Assembly (NCBI RefSeq): GCF_020360975.1
Contig: NW_025408669.1
Coordinates: 992,001 to 1,056,000, forward strand
Direction of reading: 5' to 3'
DNA length: 64,000 bases
Source: Hirsutella rhossiliensis
Lineage: Eukaryota > Ascomycota > Sordariomycetes > Hypocreales > Ophiocordycipitaceae
The notes below the pieces were generated by a model. That model made no database searches. It had not been told where the DNA came from and saw only the letters and a list, made by a program, of their open reading frames with translations. This document shows positions 31,974-43,281 of the stretch, one piece after another. A program made the position numbers and the translations under genes. The first letter of the stretch is position 1. Each line of letters begins with the position of its first letter.

Positions 31974-34900
31974 ATGTACGGAGAGACACAGAGACCCGGA
32001 GACCCAGAGACCCAGAGACCCAGAGACCCAGAGACCCAGAGACACAGAGACACAGAATGACCAGCTGGGCCTGCCTACCTACACCAGTCAGTACTGACTG
32101 ACCCCTTTGTTGTCTGTGCAGGTTCGAAAAGTCGCTCTACGACCTCATCCGGGGCCTGCGCAACCACAAGGGCGGCGAGAAGGAATACATCCAAAAGAGC
32201 CTCAAGGAATGCCGTGCCGAGGTCCGCAGCCAGGACATGGGTTTGTATCCGCCTCGCCTCTCTCCAGAGCCTGCTGCTGATGACCTCGTCTAGACGTCAA
32301 GGCCACGGCCCTCCTCAAGCTCGTCTACCTGGAGATGCTGGGCTACGACATGTCGTGGGCCTCGTTCCACGTCCTCGAGGTCATGTCGTCGCCCAAGTAC
32401 CACCAGAAGCGCGTTGGCTACCTGGGCGCCGTCCAGAGCTTCCGCCCCGACACAGAGGTCCTCATGCTCGCCACTAACCTGCTCAAAAAGGTTCGTCCTC
32501 CCCGCCCTCCGACGAGCTCACCAGCTCATCCCGCCAGGACCTCGCCTCGTCGGCCCCGACCGTCATCTCGCTGCCCATCGCCACCCTCCCCCACGTCATT
32601 ACGCCCTCGCTCGCCCTCTCCACCTTGGCCGACCTGCTCCCGCGCCTGAGTCACAGCCATGCCAACATTCGAAAGAAGACTCTCGTCACCCTCTATCGCC
32701 TGGCCCTGGTCTATCCCGAAGCCTTGCGCGCCGCCTGGCCCAAGATCAAGGAGCGCCTCATGGACGCCAACGAAGACCCCAGCGTCACGGCTGCCATTGT
32801 CAACGTTGTCTGCGAGCTGGGCTGGCGGAGGCCCCATGACTTTCTGCCCCTGGCCCCGCGTCTTTTCGAGCTCCTCGTCGACGGCGGCAACAACTGGATG
32901 GCCATCAAGCTCATCAAGCTCGTCCGCCGTCCCCCGATCCGCTGATCACGTCACAAGCGCTGACTTTTGAATCCCAGTTTGCCACGCTTACTCCCTTGGA
33001 ACCACGTCTTGTGAGGAAGCTGCTCCCCCCTCTCACCAACATCATGGCCACGACGGCTGCCATGTCTCTCCTCTACGAGTGCATCAACGGCATCATACAG
33101 GGCGGCATTCTAGGCAACGGGGATGACGCTTCGGGAGCTGAGGAAGTCGCCACGCTGTGCGTCACCAAGCTGCGAAGCATGATTATGATTAATAGTGATC
33201 CAAACCGTACGCCTAGCCACCTCCCTCCCCGTCATCCTCTACCTCTGGCTAACCAGACTCGTAGTGAAATACGTCGCTCTGCTGGCCTTTAACAAGATTG
33301 TCGTCACCCATCCGTACCTTGTCGCCGAGCAAGAGGATGTGATCCTGGAGTGCATCGACAGTCCCGACATCACCATCCGGATACAGGCTCTTGACCTCGT
33401 GCAGGGCATGGTCACGAGCGAGAATCTGACATCCGTCGTCAGCCGGCTGATGAAGCAACTCAAGTCTGCGACCCCGTCCAAAGACCGGAGCAAGCCCGAG
33501 ACAAACTCGCAAGTGCCCAGCACCGACTCGGATGACGAGGACCAGGCCGCCGCGACAGGGCCGACAGAGGCCGAAGATGCCGCCCCGCCTCTGCCCGATG
33601 AGTATCTCATTGACGTCATCAGACGGATCCTCTTCATGTGCTCCAAGGATAACTACGCCAACGTGGTCGACTTTGACTGGTACGTCGACGTCCTGACACA
33701 GCTCGTCCGCATGGCCCCGGTGCCTCGGACATACGCTGACGAGCTCGGCCCGGATGCCACATCGCGACATACTTCGGACGTGTCGGAGAGGATTGGCGAC
33801 GAACTGCGCAACGTGGCGGTCAAGGTCAGGGCCATGCGAGCATCGGCGGTCCGGGCGGCCGAAATGATTCTCATCCACCTCAACGCCGACACGCCTGCCA
33901 GCCACAAGATCACTTCAGGGGCTCTCAAGTCCATCACCTGGATGCTGGGCGAGTACGCAGCACAGCTCTCGTCCTCGGACGACACCTTGAATCGGCTGCT
34001 TCAGGTCGTCCCCCGCGCAGGCAGGCCCGAGGTTTGCACCACGGCTCTGTTTGCCGTCATCAAGGTGTTTGCCTCGATAGCCGGAGATGACCTGGCGCCG
34101 TGGACGGCAGAGAGGAAATCGAGGATATCTCTTATCATGGCACGCATCATCCACGCGGCAGAACCGCTGGTCTTGCACCCGAACCTCGAGGTCCAGGAGC
34201 GCGCAGTCGAGTTCATCGAGCTGCTCAAGCTCACTGCCGAGGCCTCCTCGGGGCAACCGGCATCCACGAGCGATGAAACGCAGGATGCCCCTTTGCTCCT
34301 CACGCAGGCCATACCGTCGCTCTTCAACGGTTGGGAGCTCAATTCCGTCGCGCCCGGGGCTCAGCGCAACGTGCCCAAGCCCGAAGGCCTTGATCTCGAC
34401 GAGCCGATCCACCCCGACCTGAACCGGCTGCTCGCCCGGGCCGACGTCATCACATTGCAGTCGGACGAGATGGACGAGTTCGAAACGTACTATAACCAGC
34501 GGCCGCCGCCCTCGAGCATCTCGTCCTCGGCGCCAGCCATGACTATGCTGAATGAGCCAAGTGAGGAAATCGCTGGCTCGTACCAGCAGCCGAGCGAGGA
34601 GAGCTACCTTGACGCAGACATCATTGCGCGGAGAAAGGCCGAGCGACTCGACAGGAACAAGGACGACCCATTCTACATTCCCAGCGGCGACTCTCAGCGC
34701 GCATCGACTCCCATCCACAGCATTCTCCAAAACAGTAACGGCCCGGACCTGGACATTGACGCGATACCTATCATGCAACTGGATCTCGACAATGTGGGCA
34801 ACGAGTCGGTGCCGGCGCCCAAACCGCGGCCCGAACTGAGGCAGCGTGTCGTCATTGCGGCCGACGAGACGCTCGAGGGCAGCGAGAGTGGGCCCGGGCG

Positions 34901-35459
34901 CAGCTACGACTCGGAAAACAACTCGGACAGCCTGGCAAAGGCCAAGAGCAGGAAACTCAAGCAGTCGCTGCTGCAGGTCGACTCGAGCACGATTGGGTCG
35001 TTCAACCTCGAGGGCGGCCGCCCGGCCGAGGGGTTCGACTACGAGCGGCAGCAGCGCGAGGAGGCGGAGATGCAGCAAGCCATGAAGGAGGTGGAGCGGC
35101 TGCGGCTGGAGATGCAGCGCGCAAACGAGCGGATCCAGGTGGCGCAGGGCGTCGACGCCGAGGGCACCGTCGTCCGGAAGAAGAAGAAGTCGACGGCCAA
35201 GAAGGCGGCCAGGAAGACGGAAGAGGACGGTGGCGGCGCCGGCGACGGGCCCATCGAGGTGAAGCCGGCGACGAAGAAAAAGAAGAAGAAGAAGAAGCTG
35301 CCGCTGCGGGAGGGGGGGCCCGTGGCTAGCGAGGACGCCGGGGCGGACGCAGAGGGCGCGGGAGAGGGCTCGTTGGCGGCTGACGAGGCTGTCGTGGTGC
35401 CCAAAAGGAAGAAGAAGGTGAAGCAGCGCCTGGCCGAGATTGAGGATGCGGGCGGATAG
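31974..35459 (+). CDS. APL5: AP-3 adaptor complex subunit delta
   Basis: Exons 31974-31975 (only AT), 32122-32240, 32294-32490, 32538-32921, 32978-33206 and 33265-35459; 1041 aa. The first intron splits the start codon (AT|G), giving MFEKSLYDLIRGLRNHKG, the conserved delta-adaptin N-terminus. Adaptin HEAT-like repeats follow: KLVYLEMLGYDMSWASFHVL, KYHQKRVGYLGAVQSF, then SHSHANIRKKTLVTLYRLAL, MAIKLIKLFATLTPLEPRLV and LKYVALLAFNKIV. The C-terminal third is a charged hinge ending in Lys-rich blocks (RKKKKSTAKKAARK; KKKKKKKLPLREGG). AP-3 sorts cargo such as alkaline phosphatase and SNAREs directly from Golgi to vacuole; this subunit is one of the two large chains. All phases agree. The intron at 32922 uses the weak donor GTCCGC. 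Confidence 0.9.
31981..32056. repeat. 8-bp tandem array inside the start-codon intron of AP-3 delta
   Basis: Unit GACCCAGA, about nine copies, with outer copies drifting to GACACAGA. It fills over half of the 146-bp intron, whose branch site (TACTGAC) and acceptor (GTGCAG) lie just downstream. Confidence 0.9.
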
Positions 35460-36165
35460 ACGGGGGTTAGCCTCCCGGGCTCGCCAAGACTACGAGACAG
35501 GCATTGTGTGTATCTCCCAGCGAGGTATGCGTGCATGGTAATCCAGGCCCTCAAGACACACACACAGCCGCCGTGGTAGAGTGTCACGAGTCGTTTATTC
35601 TTCTTCTCGTCATACACAGGCCCAGCCGCAGCGCCAGAACACTCATCCAACTACCCTCCCCGGCGCCCCCCCCCCCTCCCAGCCTCTCAATAATAAGGGG
35701 GGGAACAATCCACGGCTCCAAGGGACACAAGATCATCATCACACAGGACTGTACACGACGGAGAACGACGGCGAGCATCGGTCCCTCTCCGCTTTCCCTC
35801 TATCATCATTCTTGATCCTAGATTGTTTTCCTCTTCAAGGCAAACCACGCAGCTCGTCGTCCCGCTTATGCCACGCGACGCGAAGATGATAAAAATATAT
35901 GCTCAACCACGGGGTGGATAAAAAGCTACAACACACTAAACCCCCCTCCCTTCCCCAAGTCTCCCTTCATGTTCCCGTGAATCCATACAGCCATGACGAA
36001 ACGTAAAGGGACGAGGGATATCGACAAGAAAGAACAAAGAAGAAGAAACATGGCAGCTGTGCCCAATGCCGCGAGCCACGCCACGCCCCTGGCGGCCAGC
36101 TTTGCTGACACGCGGAGAGACGACGCCAGAGTCTGATGCAGGCATACCAAGCCCCTGGACGCTCA
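35460..36165. other. Convergent spacer
   Basis: Between AP-3 delta (+) and the RhoGAP gene (-). It holds 3' UTRs, a C10-type cytosine run near 35667 and an AT-rich stretch near 35885-35905. No gene. Confidence 0.5.
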
Positions 36166-38885
36166 CTAGTCGTCCATGGGCTTGTCCTCCAGAGTCACCC
36201 CCCGAGGGGCCGGCTCTTGCGGGGGTGACGTGGGGATCCTCTTGCCGCCGACAAACTTGGTGGTGCTCGTGCGGTTGCCGCTGGGAGTCTCCACCGCGGC
36301 CTCGACGTCGATTGTCTTCGAGGCCTGCGGGGAGCCGTTTGCGACGTCGCCATCCTCCGAGGGCACGTCGAGCGAGGTGCGCTTGAGGCGCCCGTCGATG
36401 CCGCCGAGGCTGATGCGATGGCGCTCTGCTGCCGTCGTGGGCGGGCTCGTCTGGATCGGAAACCGCGTCTCGGGCCCGCCGCTACTTCGGTCGCGCCGGT
36501 GTCCTCGAGCGCCGGGCGCCGGGCTCGTGGCCCGACCCCGTGTAGCGTTGACCTTTTCAACCAGAGCCCTGTTGCGCTCCTCCATCAGCGCCTTGCGGTT
36601 GCTTTCGTCCGTACTGACGGCCCGCGGGCGGTTTCCGCCCACAGACGACGAGTGGTTCAAGGTCGACATGCGCTTGAGCTCGCTGAAGACGGCCTCCTTG
36701 TGCGCAAAGAGATCCCGGACAAGTCGAGCCGAGTGCTTCTCCTCCATCGTCAGAGACGTCTCCGACCGAGGCCGTAGGATGGAGGGCGCCAAGGACGACG
36801 AGAGGGCGGCAACGTACGCTTCATCGGCTGACGTCAGGTCGATGAGCCTCGTAAAGTGGTTCATGCACGCATCCAGGGTGGCAATGTTTGTGAGGCGCAA
36901 CTGCGATAGAGTCTGCTGAAGCACCGCAACGCGGGAGGCGTCCGTGGCATCTGCGGCAGGGGTTGTGTATATAGTCCGCACGATTTCGTAGACGTGGGAG
37001 CTGACGAGCGAATCTGCACACGGTTAGCACGGTCGAGGCCAGCCGCGTTGGTTCATGGGGGCGCGCGCATCTTGAGGCCTACCTGGTAGCTCGAGCAGAT
37101 ATAGCTTGAGAAGATTCGCGACCGTGGGAATGTCGAACTTGCTCAAGACTTCCTGAGGCACGGGCTTGCCGTCGTTGACCAAGGCACGTAGCTTGTGTGT
37201 TTGCGCAAGGGGCACGTCGATGAGCCAGACGCCTCTCCGCGCCTCGTCGCCCTCCAGGTCGGGGTAGTGGTGGTCGAGATAGGTCAGCAGCGTCGTGACA
37301 ATGACTGGCACCCGTTTCTTGTCGGCTCTGGCCCTGGCTTCCAGGTCGACGCCAAAGGTCTGCTCGTCCACCTTGTTATAGTAGTTCTCGTACACCACCA
37401 CCTTGGGCACGAAGCTCCCGGTGCGGTAGTTTTCGAGAAAGTACCGCAGATCGCCCAGGGGCTGGACCGTCTCCTGGAACAAGAGCATCCTGTCCACGGT
37501 GGACTGGAGGCTGGGGATGACGTTGCCGATGCCGCCGGAAAAGTCGAGGATGACCGTCTTGATGGCCTTGAGCCGATCGAGCTCGCAGCGCTCGAGGAAC
37601 TTGAGGTGCACAACAATGGCCTCCTCCAGCTCGCAGCGCAGCTCGTCGAGCTTCCGGACGCCGGCTTTGTACCTTTCGTCCGACTCGTGCGACTCACGGT
37701 GTAGACGCTGGGCTGGCGTCTCGTTGGGATGTGAGTTGTTGAGGACGTTCCAGTTGGCCAAGTACTCGCTGACGGTGCCGACGACGGGCGAGTCGCTCGA
37801 GTCCGAGCCCGTCGTCGGCATGGACAGGGTCCGGCTCGGGGCAAACTTCTTCTCGGGGACACCGGCGAGCTTAAAGGCCTTGGGGCGCCATTGATAAAAG
37901 AGCTTGGAGCTGTTGGCAAAGGTGCTGCCGACATTGCCGATGAGACGCAGGAAGCCGTTGGAGATGAGATCCTGGCCGATGCGCTCGGCGTAGCTGACAC
38001 TGCTGATGCCCATGTTTCGCTGGAGATACTCGACAACGTCTGAGCCGGCCGACGTGTTCAGGTAGGTGCCGAGGATGGGAACCTTGGTCTCGCCCATCTT
38101 GACGGTGGACAGCATCTGAGAGAGGATCTTCTTGAGCTGGTCGGGCTGGTACGTCTCGTCGCCAATCTCGTACATTTCGTCGTCGTCGTCGGACTCTTCT
38201 TTGTGGGGTTGCACCTTGATCTCAGGGATGGGCGGGGCCTGCTTGGGGCTGGTCTCTGGGTCTTGAAAGGCTAGCTTATTCTCCTCCTCGAGATCCTCGA
38301 CCAGACGGCACTTGTTGAAGTAGTTGGATCGGAGCTTTCGGACGGCCTCGGCTTGTCGGTCGTGGGCCTTGATGCGGCTCTGGAGCTCGTCCTGTGAGTC
38401 TTGTATGCGGGCCTCGTGGGCATCGCACCATCGCGAGAAGGGGTTGACGACGAGGTCGCGAATGTTTTGTGCGATGCGCTGATGGCTTCGCGCGGCGTCT
38501 TGCATCTCGGTGCGCATGCCGTCGTAGGCCTGGAGGGTAAGGAGCTTAGCATGTCGACTTGCAGTTGCTTGGTGAGCTCAAAGCAAAGGGGAGCCTACCT
38601 TGCGGACAGTGGCGCCGTCGTCTCGCGCAAAGCCGGTGCTGATCTTGTCGGCTGCGGGGGCAATCTCTTTGAGGCGCTGTCCATACGTCTCCTCGGCCTC
38701 GGCTCGCAGGCGCGCGATGGTGAGGACTTGGCGGTTCTCCATGACGCCCTGCTGGAGCTTGCCAAACAGGACCCCGAGTCCTATGAGGCCACGCGTCTCA
38801 GATGAACAGTCTCGAGGCGAGGGTAACTTGGCAACTCACCTGCGGCATAGTCGCTCGACCAGAAGGAGTCAGCGAAGCCGGGCAT
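36166..38885 (-). CDS. F-BAR/DEP/RhoGAP protein, Rgd2/Rga8 type
   Basis: Complement of 38840-38885, 38599-38780, 37083-38529 and 36166-37013; introns 59, 69 and 69 bp; 840 aa. N-terminal F-BAR: MPGFADSFWSSDYAAGLGVL, then ENRQVLTIARLRAEAEETYG. A DEP domain follows at roughly residues 225-305 (GTYLNTSAGSDVVEYLQRN; FANSSKLFYQWRP), inserted in the F-BAR as in Rgd2. Then comes the rest of the F-BAR helix (ELEEAIVVHLKFLERCELDR) and a RhoGAP domain (FGVDLEARARADKKRVP...TVANLLKLYLLELPDSLVSS). Where RhoGAPs have an Arg finger (G-x-x-R-x-S/P-G), this one reads GVWLIDVPLAQTHKLR, with no Arg at the expected place. The tail is basic and Ser-rich. Likely a membrane-curvature-linked regulator of Cdc42/Rho at polarity or septation sites. 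Confidence 0.87.
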
Positions 38886-40081
38886 TGTCACCTACTCCAG
38901 CCAGCCAGCTGGACGCCACGAGGATGGAAGACTATCGACTGGATGCGAGCGGCGGACGGAGGAAGGCCAGGCGATACGGGGAAGAGGGAGCGGAACGAGG
39001 AAGCGCTAAGGCTGTGTGGGCGAAGAGGACGGATGGAGGCGTCGTGGGCGGAGGACTGTTGTCGCGGATCTTTTCGTCGTCGTCGTCGTCGTCGTCGTCG
39101 TCCCGGAAGCGCGAGGGGAGGGAGCACAGGCTTTCTTCCCGGGCAAGGTCTGTCCCGGGGCGCTTTGTCGCAGGAACGTGACAAAGGTGCTCGGGGTATG
39201 ACGGAGGAGCGAGCGCTGCGGACGTGGGCAGGACTATTATGTGTGAAGAGGTTGGGAGGATGGGTGTTGACGATGTGCGTAACCGACGGAGCATAAATAG
39301 AGTTGTACCTTTACCCCTGCCTTGGCTTTTGCTGGGCGTTGGATGATGGCAGAGGCCCAGCGCAATACACAGAGGCAGTATGGAGTACCTGGCGATACAT
39401 GGCCTGAGCCACATGCCGGTAAGTACTCGAGACGTGCAATCCACCAACCGCCATCGAGGCGGCGGGCAGGAGATGGGATGAGCTGTGGGGTACCTGAGCT
39501 GTGGAGCTGCGCTGTATTTGCAAAGTACTGCCTTGTGCAGTCGCATGCAAGGCACAATAAATGCCCAAAGTGGTGCATAATTAACTAAGGCACCGAAATA
39601 AAGGCGAAACTTGGAAGTGGCCGACAGCAATAACAGCCGGCAAGAAATACGAGGTGGATATCCCGTCTCCATGCGATGGAAACAATACAGTGAGGTGCTG
39701 CATGAAAGATAAAAAAGTAAAAGGTACTAGGGTACAATACAGCGTGCCGTCCCGCTGCTGGCGACATTTCAGAGTAGGGCGCGTCCTCGACGTGAAGATG
39801 GCTGGCAGTGGGCCATCTCGAGACAAACAGTTAAAGTGGTCCCCAAAGCCGGAAAATGATCAGAAGTCTCGGAAAAGGGCAGCATCTGAGCCGTGACGGA
39901 GGGCAGTTGGCGACGGTCGCAGTTCACTCTCTGCCTCGCCTCCCCTCGCCTCGCACAGTAGTACAAGTCCATGTTCCCGTCCTGCCCTTGATCAGCCAGC
40001 CAGCCTCACCGACGACGCCGGGAGAGGGCCCCGTGCAGTATTCCAAGTAAATGCTGCGTGTCAGGATCTGACGTCCGTGTC
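38886..40081. other. Intergenic, upstream of RhoGAP gene
   Basis: 1.2 kb without a recognised gene. Contains a (CGT)n microsatellite at 39075-39102 (nine units) 190 bp upstream of the RhoGAP start, and scattered GGTACC/GAGTACCTG words at 39380-39500. Confidence 0.5.
39075..39102. repeat. CGT trinucleotide microsatellite
   Basis: Nine uninterrupted CGT units in non-coding sequence. Confidence 0.9.
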
Positions 40082-40575
40082 TCATGACCTGCGTTCGATC
40101 CGGTTGAGCCTGTTGGCAGTCGCCGTCTGCGTCCTCGTCCGCTGGCCGCGCACCGGCAGACCCATGGCGTGGCGTCTACCGCGGTAGGATCCAATGTCCT
40201 TTAGCCTGCGAATGTTTTCCTGCACCAGCCTCTTGGCGTCCGTCCCGAGCGTCATCTGGGACAGCTCGGCCGTCAGGGAGGTGACGGTCCTCGGGGCCAG
40301 GGCGCCGACCTTTGCGAGCTTGTGGATCGAGTACTTGGCCATGATGCGGCTGGAGACGGTCGGGCCAAGCGCGTAGAAGGACTCGAGGGCTTTCTTTGGA
40401 CGGCGCGGGCCATCAGTCAGTCGCCGACGGCTGGAGCGCTGCGACGGCAACAAGCGCGACTCACCTTGACGAGCTTGCCCTCGTTGAAATTGACTCCTAG
40501 AAGGAACACCTGCGGACAGTCAGCCGACAGTGGCTCGCATACAAGAAAGAACATGGGACATGGGGGTCGTACCAT
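40082..40575 (-). CDS. SWS2: Mitochondrial small-subunit ribosomal protein uS13m
   Basis: Complement of 40573-40575 (ATG only), 40465-40509 and 40082-40393; introns 63 and 71 bp; 119 aa. Spliced N-terminus MVFLLGVNFNEGKLVKKALE, then SFYALGPTVSSRIMAKYSIH (the helix-turn-helix of S13), and NIRRLKDIGSYRGRRHAMGL followed by PVRGQRTRTQTATANR, the classic S13 tail. Length and motifs match the bacterial-type mitochondrial S13 of fungi. It sits at the head of the mitoribosomal small subunit, at the interface with the large subunit. The first coding exon consists of nothing but the start codon; both introns have good CTGAC branch sites. Confidence 0.88.
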
Positions 40576-40931
40576 GGCGATGGATGCTGCACTCAGTCGT
40601 GCTGTCAAGGCTGTTCAAGGTGTCGATTCGGCCGGCATTTGATGCTCAGCGGGCTGGGCAAGCGTTGAGCTGGTTGGTGCATTGGAAAAGCTGCGGCTAA
40701 ATACGGAGTATAGCTTGTCCGTGCCCCTTTTTGCCTGGTCAAACAAAGTAATTACAACCTGCGAGTCTCGGAAACGCCCCTTGCCAGTGCTGAGACCTGC
40801 TAGCCGAGTACAGTACTGTACGTTCCCTGTCGGAGTGACCATTTCAGGCATGGCTCGGCCGGCCGCCCTGCGCAGGGACCTTTTGGCGGGGAAAGGTTGA
40901 AACGGCAGGGAGAGCTTGCCGTGAACCTACA

Positions 40932-40938
40932 TATATAA
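40932..40938 (+). promoter_or_regulatory. TATA box of the ER cyclophilin gene, with adjacent CACGTG
   Basis: TATATAA at about 105 bp before the ATG at 41044, followed at 40943-40948 by the palindrome CACGTG, an E-box usable by bHLH or bZIP factors. The position is right for a core promoter. Confidence 0.5.
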
Positions 40939-41043
40939 TCCGCACGTGTCCGTTCCTCCCGCCGCCTGTCCATCTCTTCTCTTCCCCCTCGCCCGCTGTC
41001 CCTCCCGCGCATCCGTCGACTCCCTCCAGCATCGACAACCACA

Positions 41044-42049
41044 ATGCTCAATCTCAAGCGGCTGTCCGCCCTCGTCTTCGGCCTCGGCCTTGTCCTCTTC
41101 TCCCAGACTGCCGAGGCGTCCAAGAAAGGCCCCAAGATCACCCACAATGTCACCTTTACCATGACGCACGGCGACGATGTCCTGGGCAACGTCGTCATTG
41201 GCCTCTACGGCAAGACCGTCCCCAAGACGGTCGAAAACTTCTTCCAGCTGGCCCAGAAGAAGGAGGGCGAGGGCTACCTCGGCTCCACCTTTCACCGCGT
41301 CATCCCCAACTTCATGATCCAGGGCGGCGACTTCACAAAGGGCGACGGCACCGGTGGCAAGTCGAGTGAGTTCTCCTCGGCTCATCCACCCCTCGATTGC
41401 CCCAGCTAACAAGGCACAGTCTACGGAACCAAGTTTGACGATGAAAACTTCAAGCTGAAGCACACCAAGCCGGGCATGCTGTCCATGGCCAATTCTGGCC
41501 GCAACACCAACGGCTCCCAGTTCTTCATCACCACCGCTATCACTGCGTACGCTCCCCCAAGCCGCATGCCCGTGCACGACGCTAACAGAGCGCAGGTGGC
41601 TGGACGGCATGCACGTCGTCTTTGGCGAGGTTCTCGAGGGGCTCGACATTGTCCACAAGATTGAACACGTGCCGAGGAACAGCGGCGACAAGCCCGACAA
41701 GGTTGTCAAGATCAGCAAGATCGACACCAAGGAGCTTCCTCCCGAAGGTATCCACGTCGAGCTCTGATGTTGTGTCTGCGCCGAGTTCGAGAATCAATCC
41801 GTCCTCGTCTACTGTTGCCGGTGTGCTGATCTGCGTGGCTGCGCCCTCTTCTTACCAGACCTCGACAGCGGGGCGGGCCCTGCCGACAACGTGGCAACAG
41901 ACCCATCGCTGGGTGGCGCTTCGGGCGGGTGGTCTTTGTTGCAGAAGCTCTCGGTCTTGGGTGTTCTGGTGGCCGCGCTGGCAATCTACGTCCGAGCCAG
42001 CAACAGGAACACGAGGAACGGTGTTGGTTACGAGAAGACGCTGGCTTAG
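41044..42049 (+). CDS. ER peptidyl-prolyl isomerase (cyclophilin B), two possible C-termini
   Basis: Exons 41044-41365, 41420-41546 and 41596-41767 give a 206-aa soluble protein ending GIHVEL. If an intron at 41748-41858 is removed (GTATCC...CTTACCAG) and exon 41859-42049 used, the product is 263 aa and gains [19 protein letters not shown] and the membrane segment [19 protein letters not shown] before a short basic tail. Both are in frame. The signal peptide is [19 protein letters not shown]. Cyclophilin motifs include [35 protein letters not shown] (catalytic Arg), [11 protein letters not shown] and [17 protein letters not shown] (ligand-site Trp). It catalyses proline isomerisation during folding in the ER. 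HVEL resembles a weak HDEL-type retrieval signal. The last intron has a usable branch site (TGCTGAT). Confidence 0.88.
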
Positions 42050-42483
42050 AGAGTTGTGTACAAGTAAATGGAATAGAGTCGCAACGCTGCAGTGACACAG
42101 TTGATTCGAGAAGAGTTCCACCTGCATGACGCTTCCTAATCGGGCCAGCTTTTAAAGTCCATTCGGCCTTTGCTCTATTCGGAGCAGCATCATGACAATG
42201 GCGTGCGAAAGACCAAGTGTCATGTACAGACACAGTCTCGCGCCGTCACGTGTGGAGCCCCTCACCGACGGCCCCACACCAGAGAAAAAGCCGGGTCTTG
42301 TTACGTGCACGCAAATCGCATCGAGCCTGCAACTTATAAGCCCATCAGTTTTTCACCGAACGTCGCCGCTCATTCCGTGGAACCGGAAGCTCGAAACCGA
42401 GCAAGGACCGGAAAGATTCCATGACAAGATAGGACCAAAGTCGTGCCACAAAAGCCACCACGCCTTTTGGTGGGAACAAAGCC

Positions 42484-42927
42484 ATGAAGATCCTCACCCT
42501 CAACTTCCTCACCTGCGCCCGCAAGGAGTGCAAGAAGTCGTCGGCCTCGTTCCCGCTGCACCCCAAGGACGCCGAGCTGGTGACCGACGACGCCGAAGTC
42601 AACTGCGACCTGCTCGTCAACGTGCTGCCGCGCCTCGACTGGGCCGCCCTGTGCACCACCGCCTGCGAGGTATACATGCTCTCCGCCTCCCTGAGACGTG
42701 CGCCCTCCCAAACTCACCCTCTCCTCTAGCTAGGCTTCCCCCAGCTGCCCGAGCAGGCCCCCTCGCAGGAGCAGCTGCGGTCCGACGAGGCCATGCTCAG
42801 GGACATGCACCACCTGCTGCTCGAGACGCACATCGTTGTGGGCAAGCTCGAGTGCGGCAACTGCGGGCACGAGTACGCCATCAAGGAGGGCATTGCCAAC
42901 TTTCTCCTGCCCGGCCATCTGGTGTGA
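42484..42927 (+). CDS. TRM112: Multifunctional methyltransferase subunit TRM112
   Basis: Exons 42484-42669 and 42730-42927, intron 60 bp in phase 0; 127 aa. It starts MKILTLNFLTCARKECKKSS, whose two Cys and the later KLECGNCGHEYAIKEG pair form the zinc site of Trm112. The ending GIANFLLPGHLV is the conserved C-terminus. Trm112 is the activator partner of methyltransferases acting on tRNA (Trm9, Trm11), 18S rRNA (Bud23) and the release factor eRF1 (Mtq2). It follows the cyclophilin gene on the same strand after a 430-bp gap that contains its promoter. Confidence 0.92.
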
Positions 42928-43281
42928 TGCAGTTACGGTCATGACTTGGCCTTCGGTTGTTGACCGACGGGGGATTATCACAGGCGTAAGTCGGGCTTCG
43001 ATTTGTTGACCCGACCAGGGAGTATCGGCGTTTCTCGGCGTCGCTAAAAGACGGTCGTCAAAAGATGCATTTGGGCACGTCAGCTTGCAGCATGGGCGAC
43101 GTAAGAGGCAATTCTTCAATTCTAAGCGGACTCTCTACAGGAACTTGAAAGCGTGCGCATGCAAGGACGGCAATTCTCCCCAAAAAAACCATAACTCCAT
43201 ATCACACGTACACATGTTACACAGCCATGAGCGGGCTGCCAGACACGACACCCATGCTCCCCAGTCCATCCGAAAGCGTCA

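Noticed and set aside
31981..32056. Short direct repeats that might suggest a CRISPR-like array
   Set aside because: Units of 8 bp with no spacers, within a fungal intron; a simple tandem repeat.
33915..35078. 387-codon minus-strand frame opposite AP-3 delta
   Set aside because: Antisense shadow of the hinge region; no recognisable motif.
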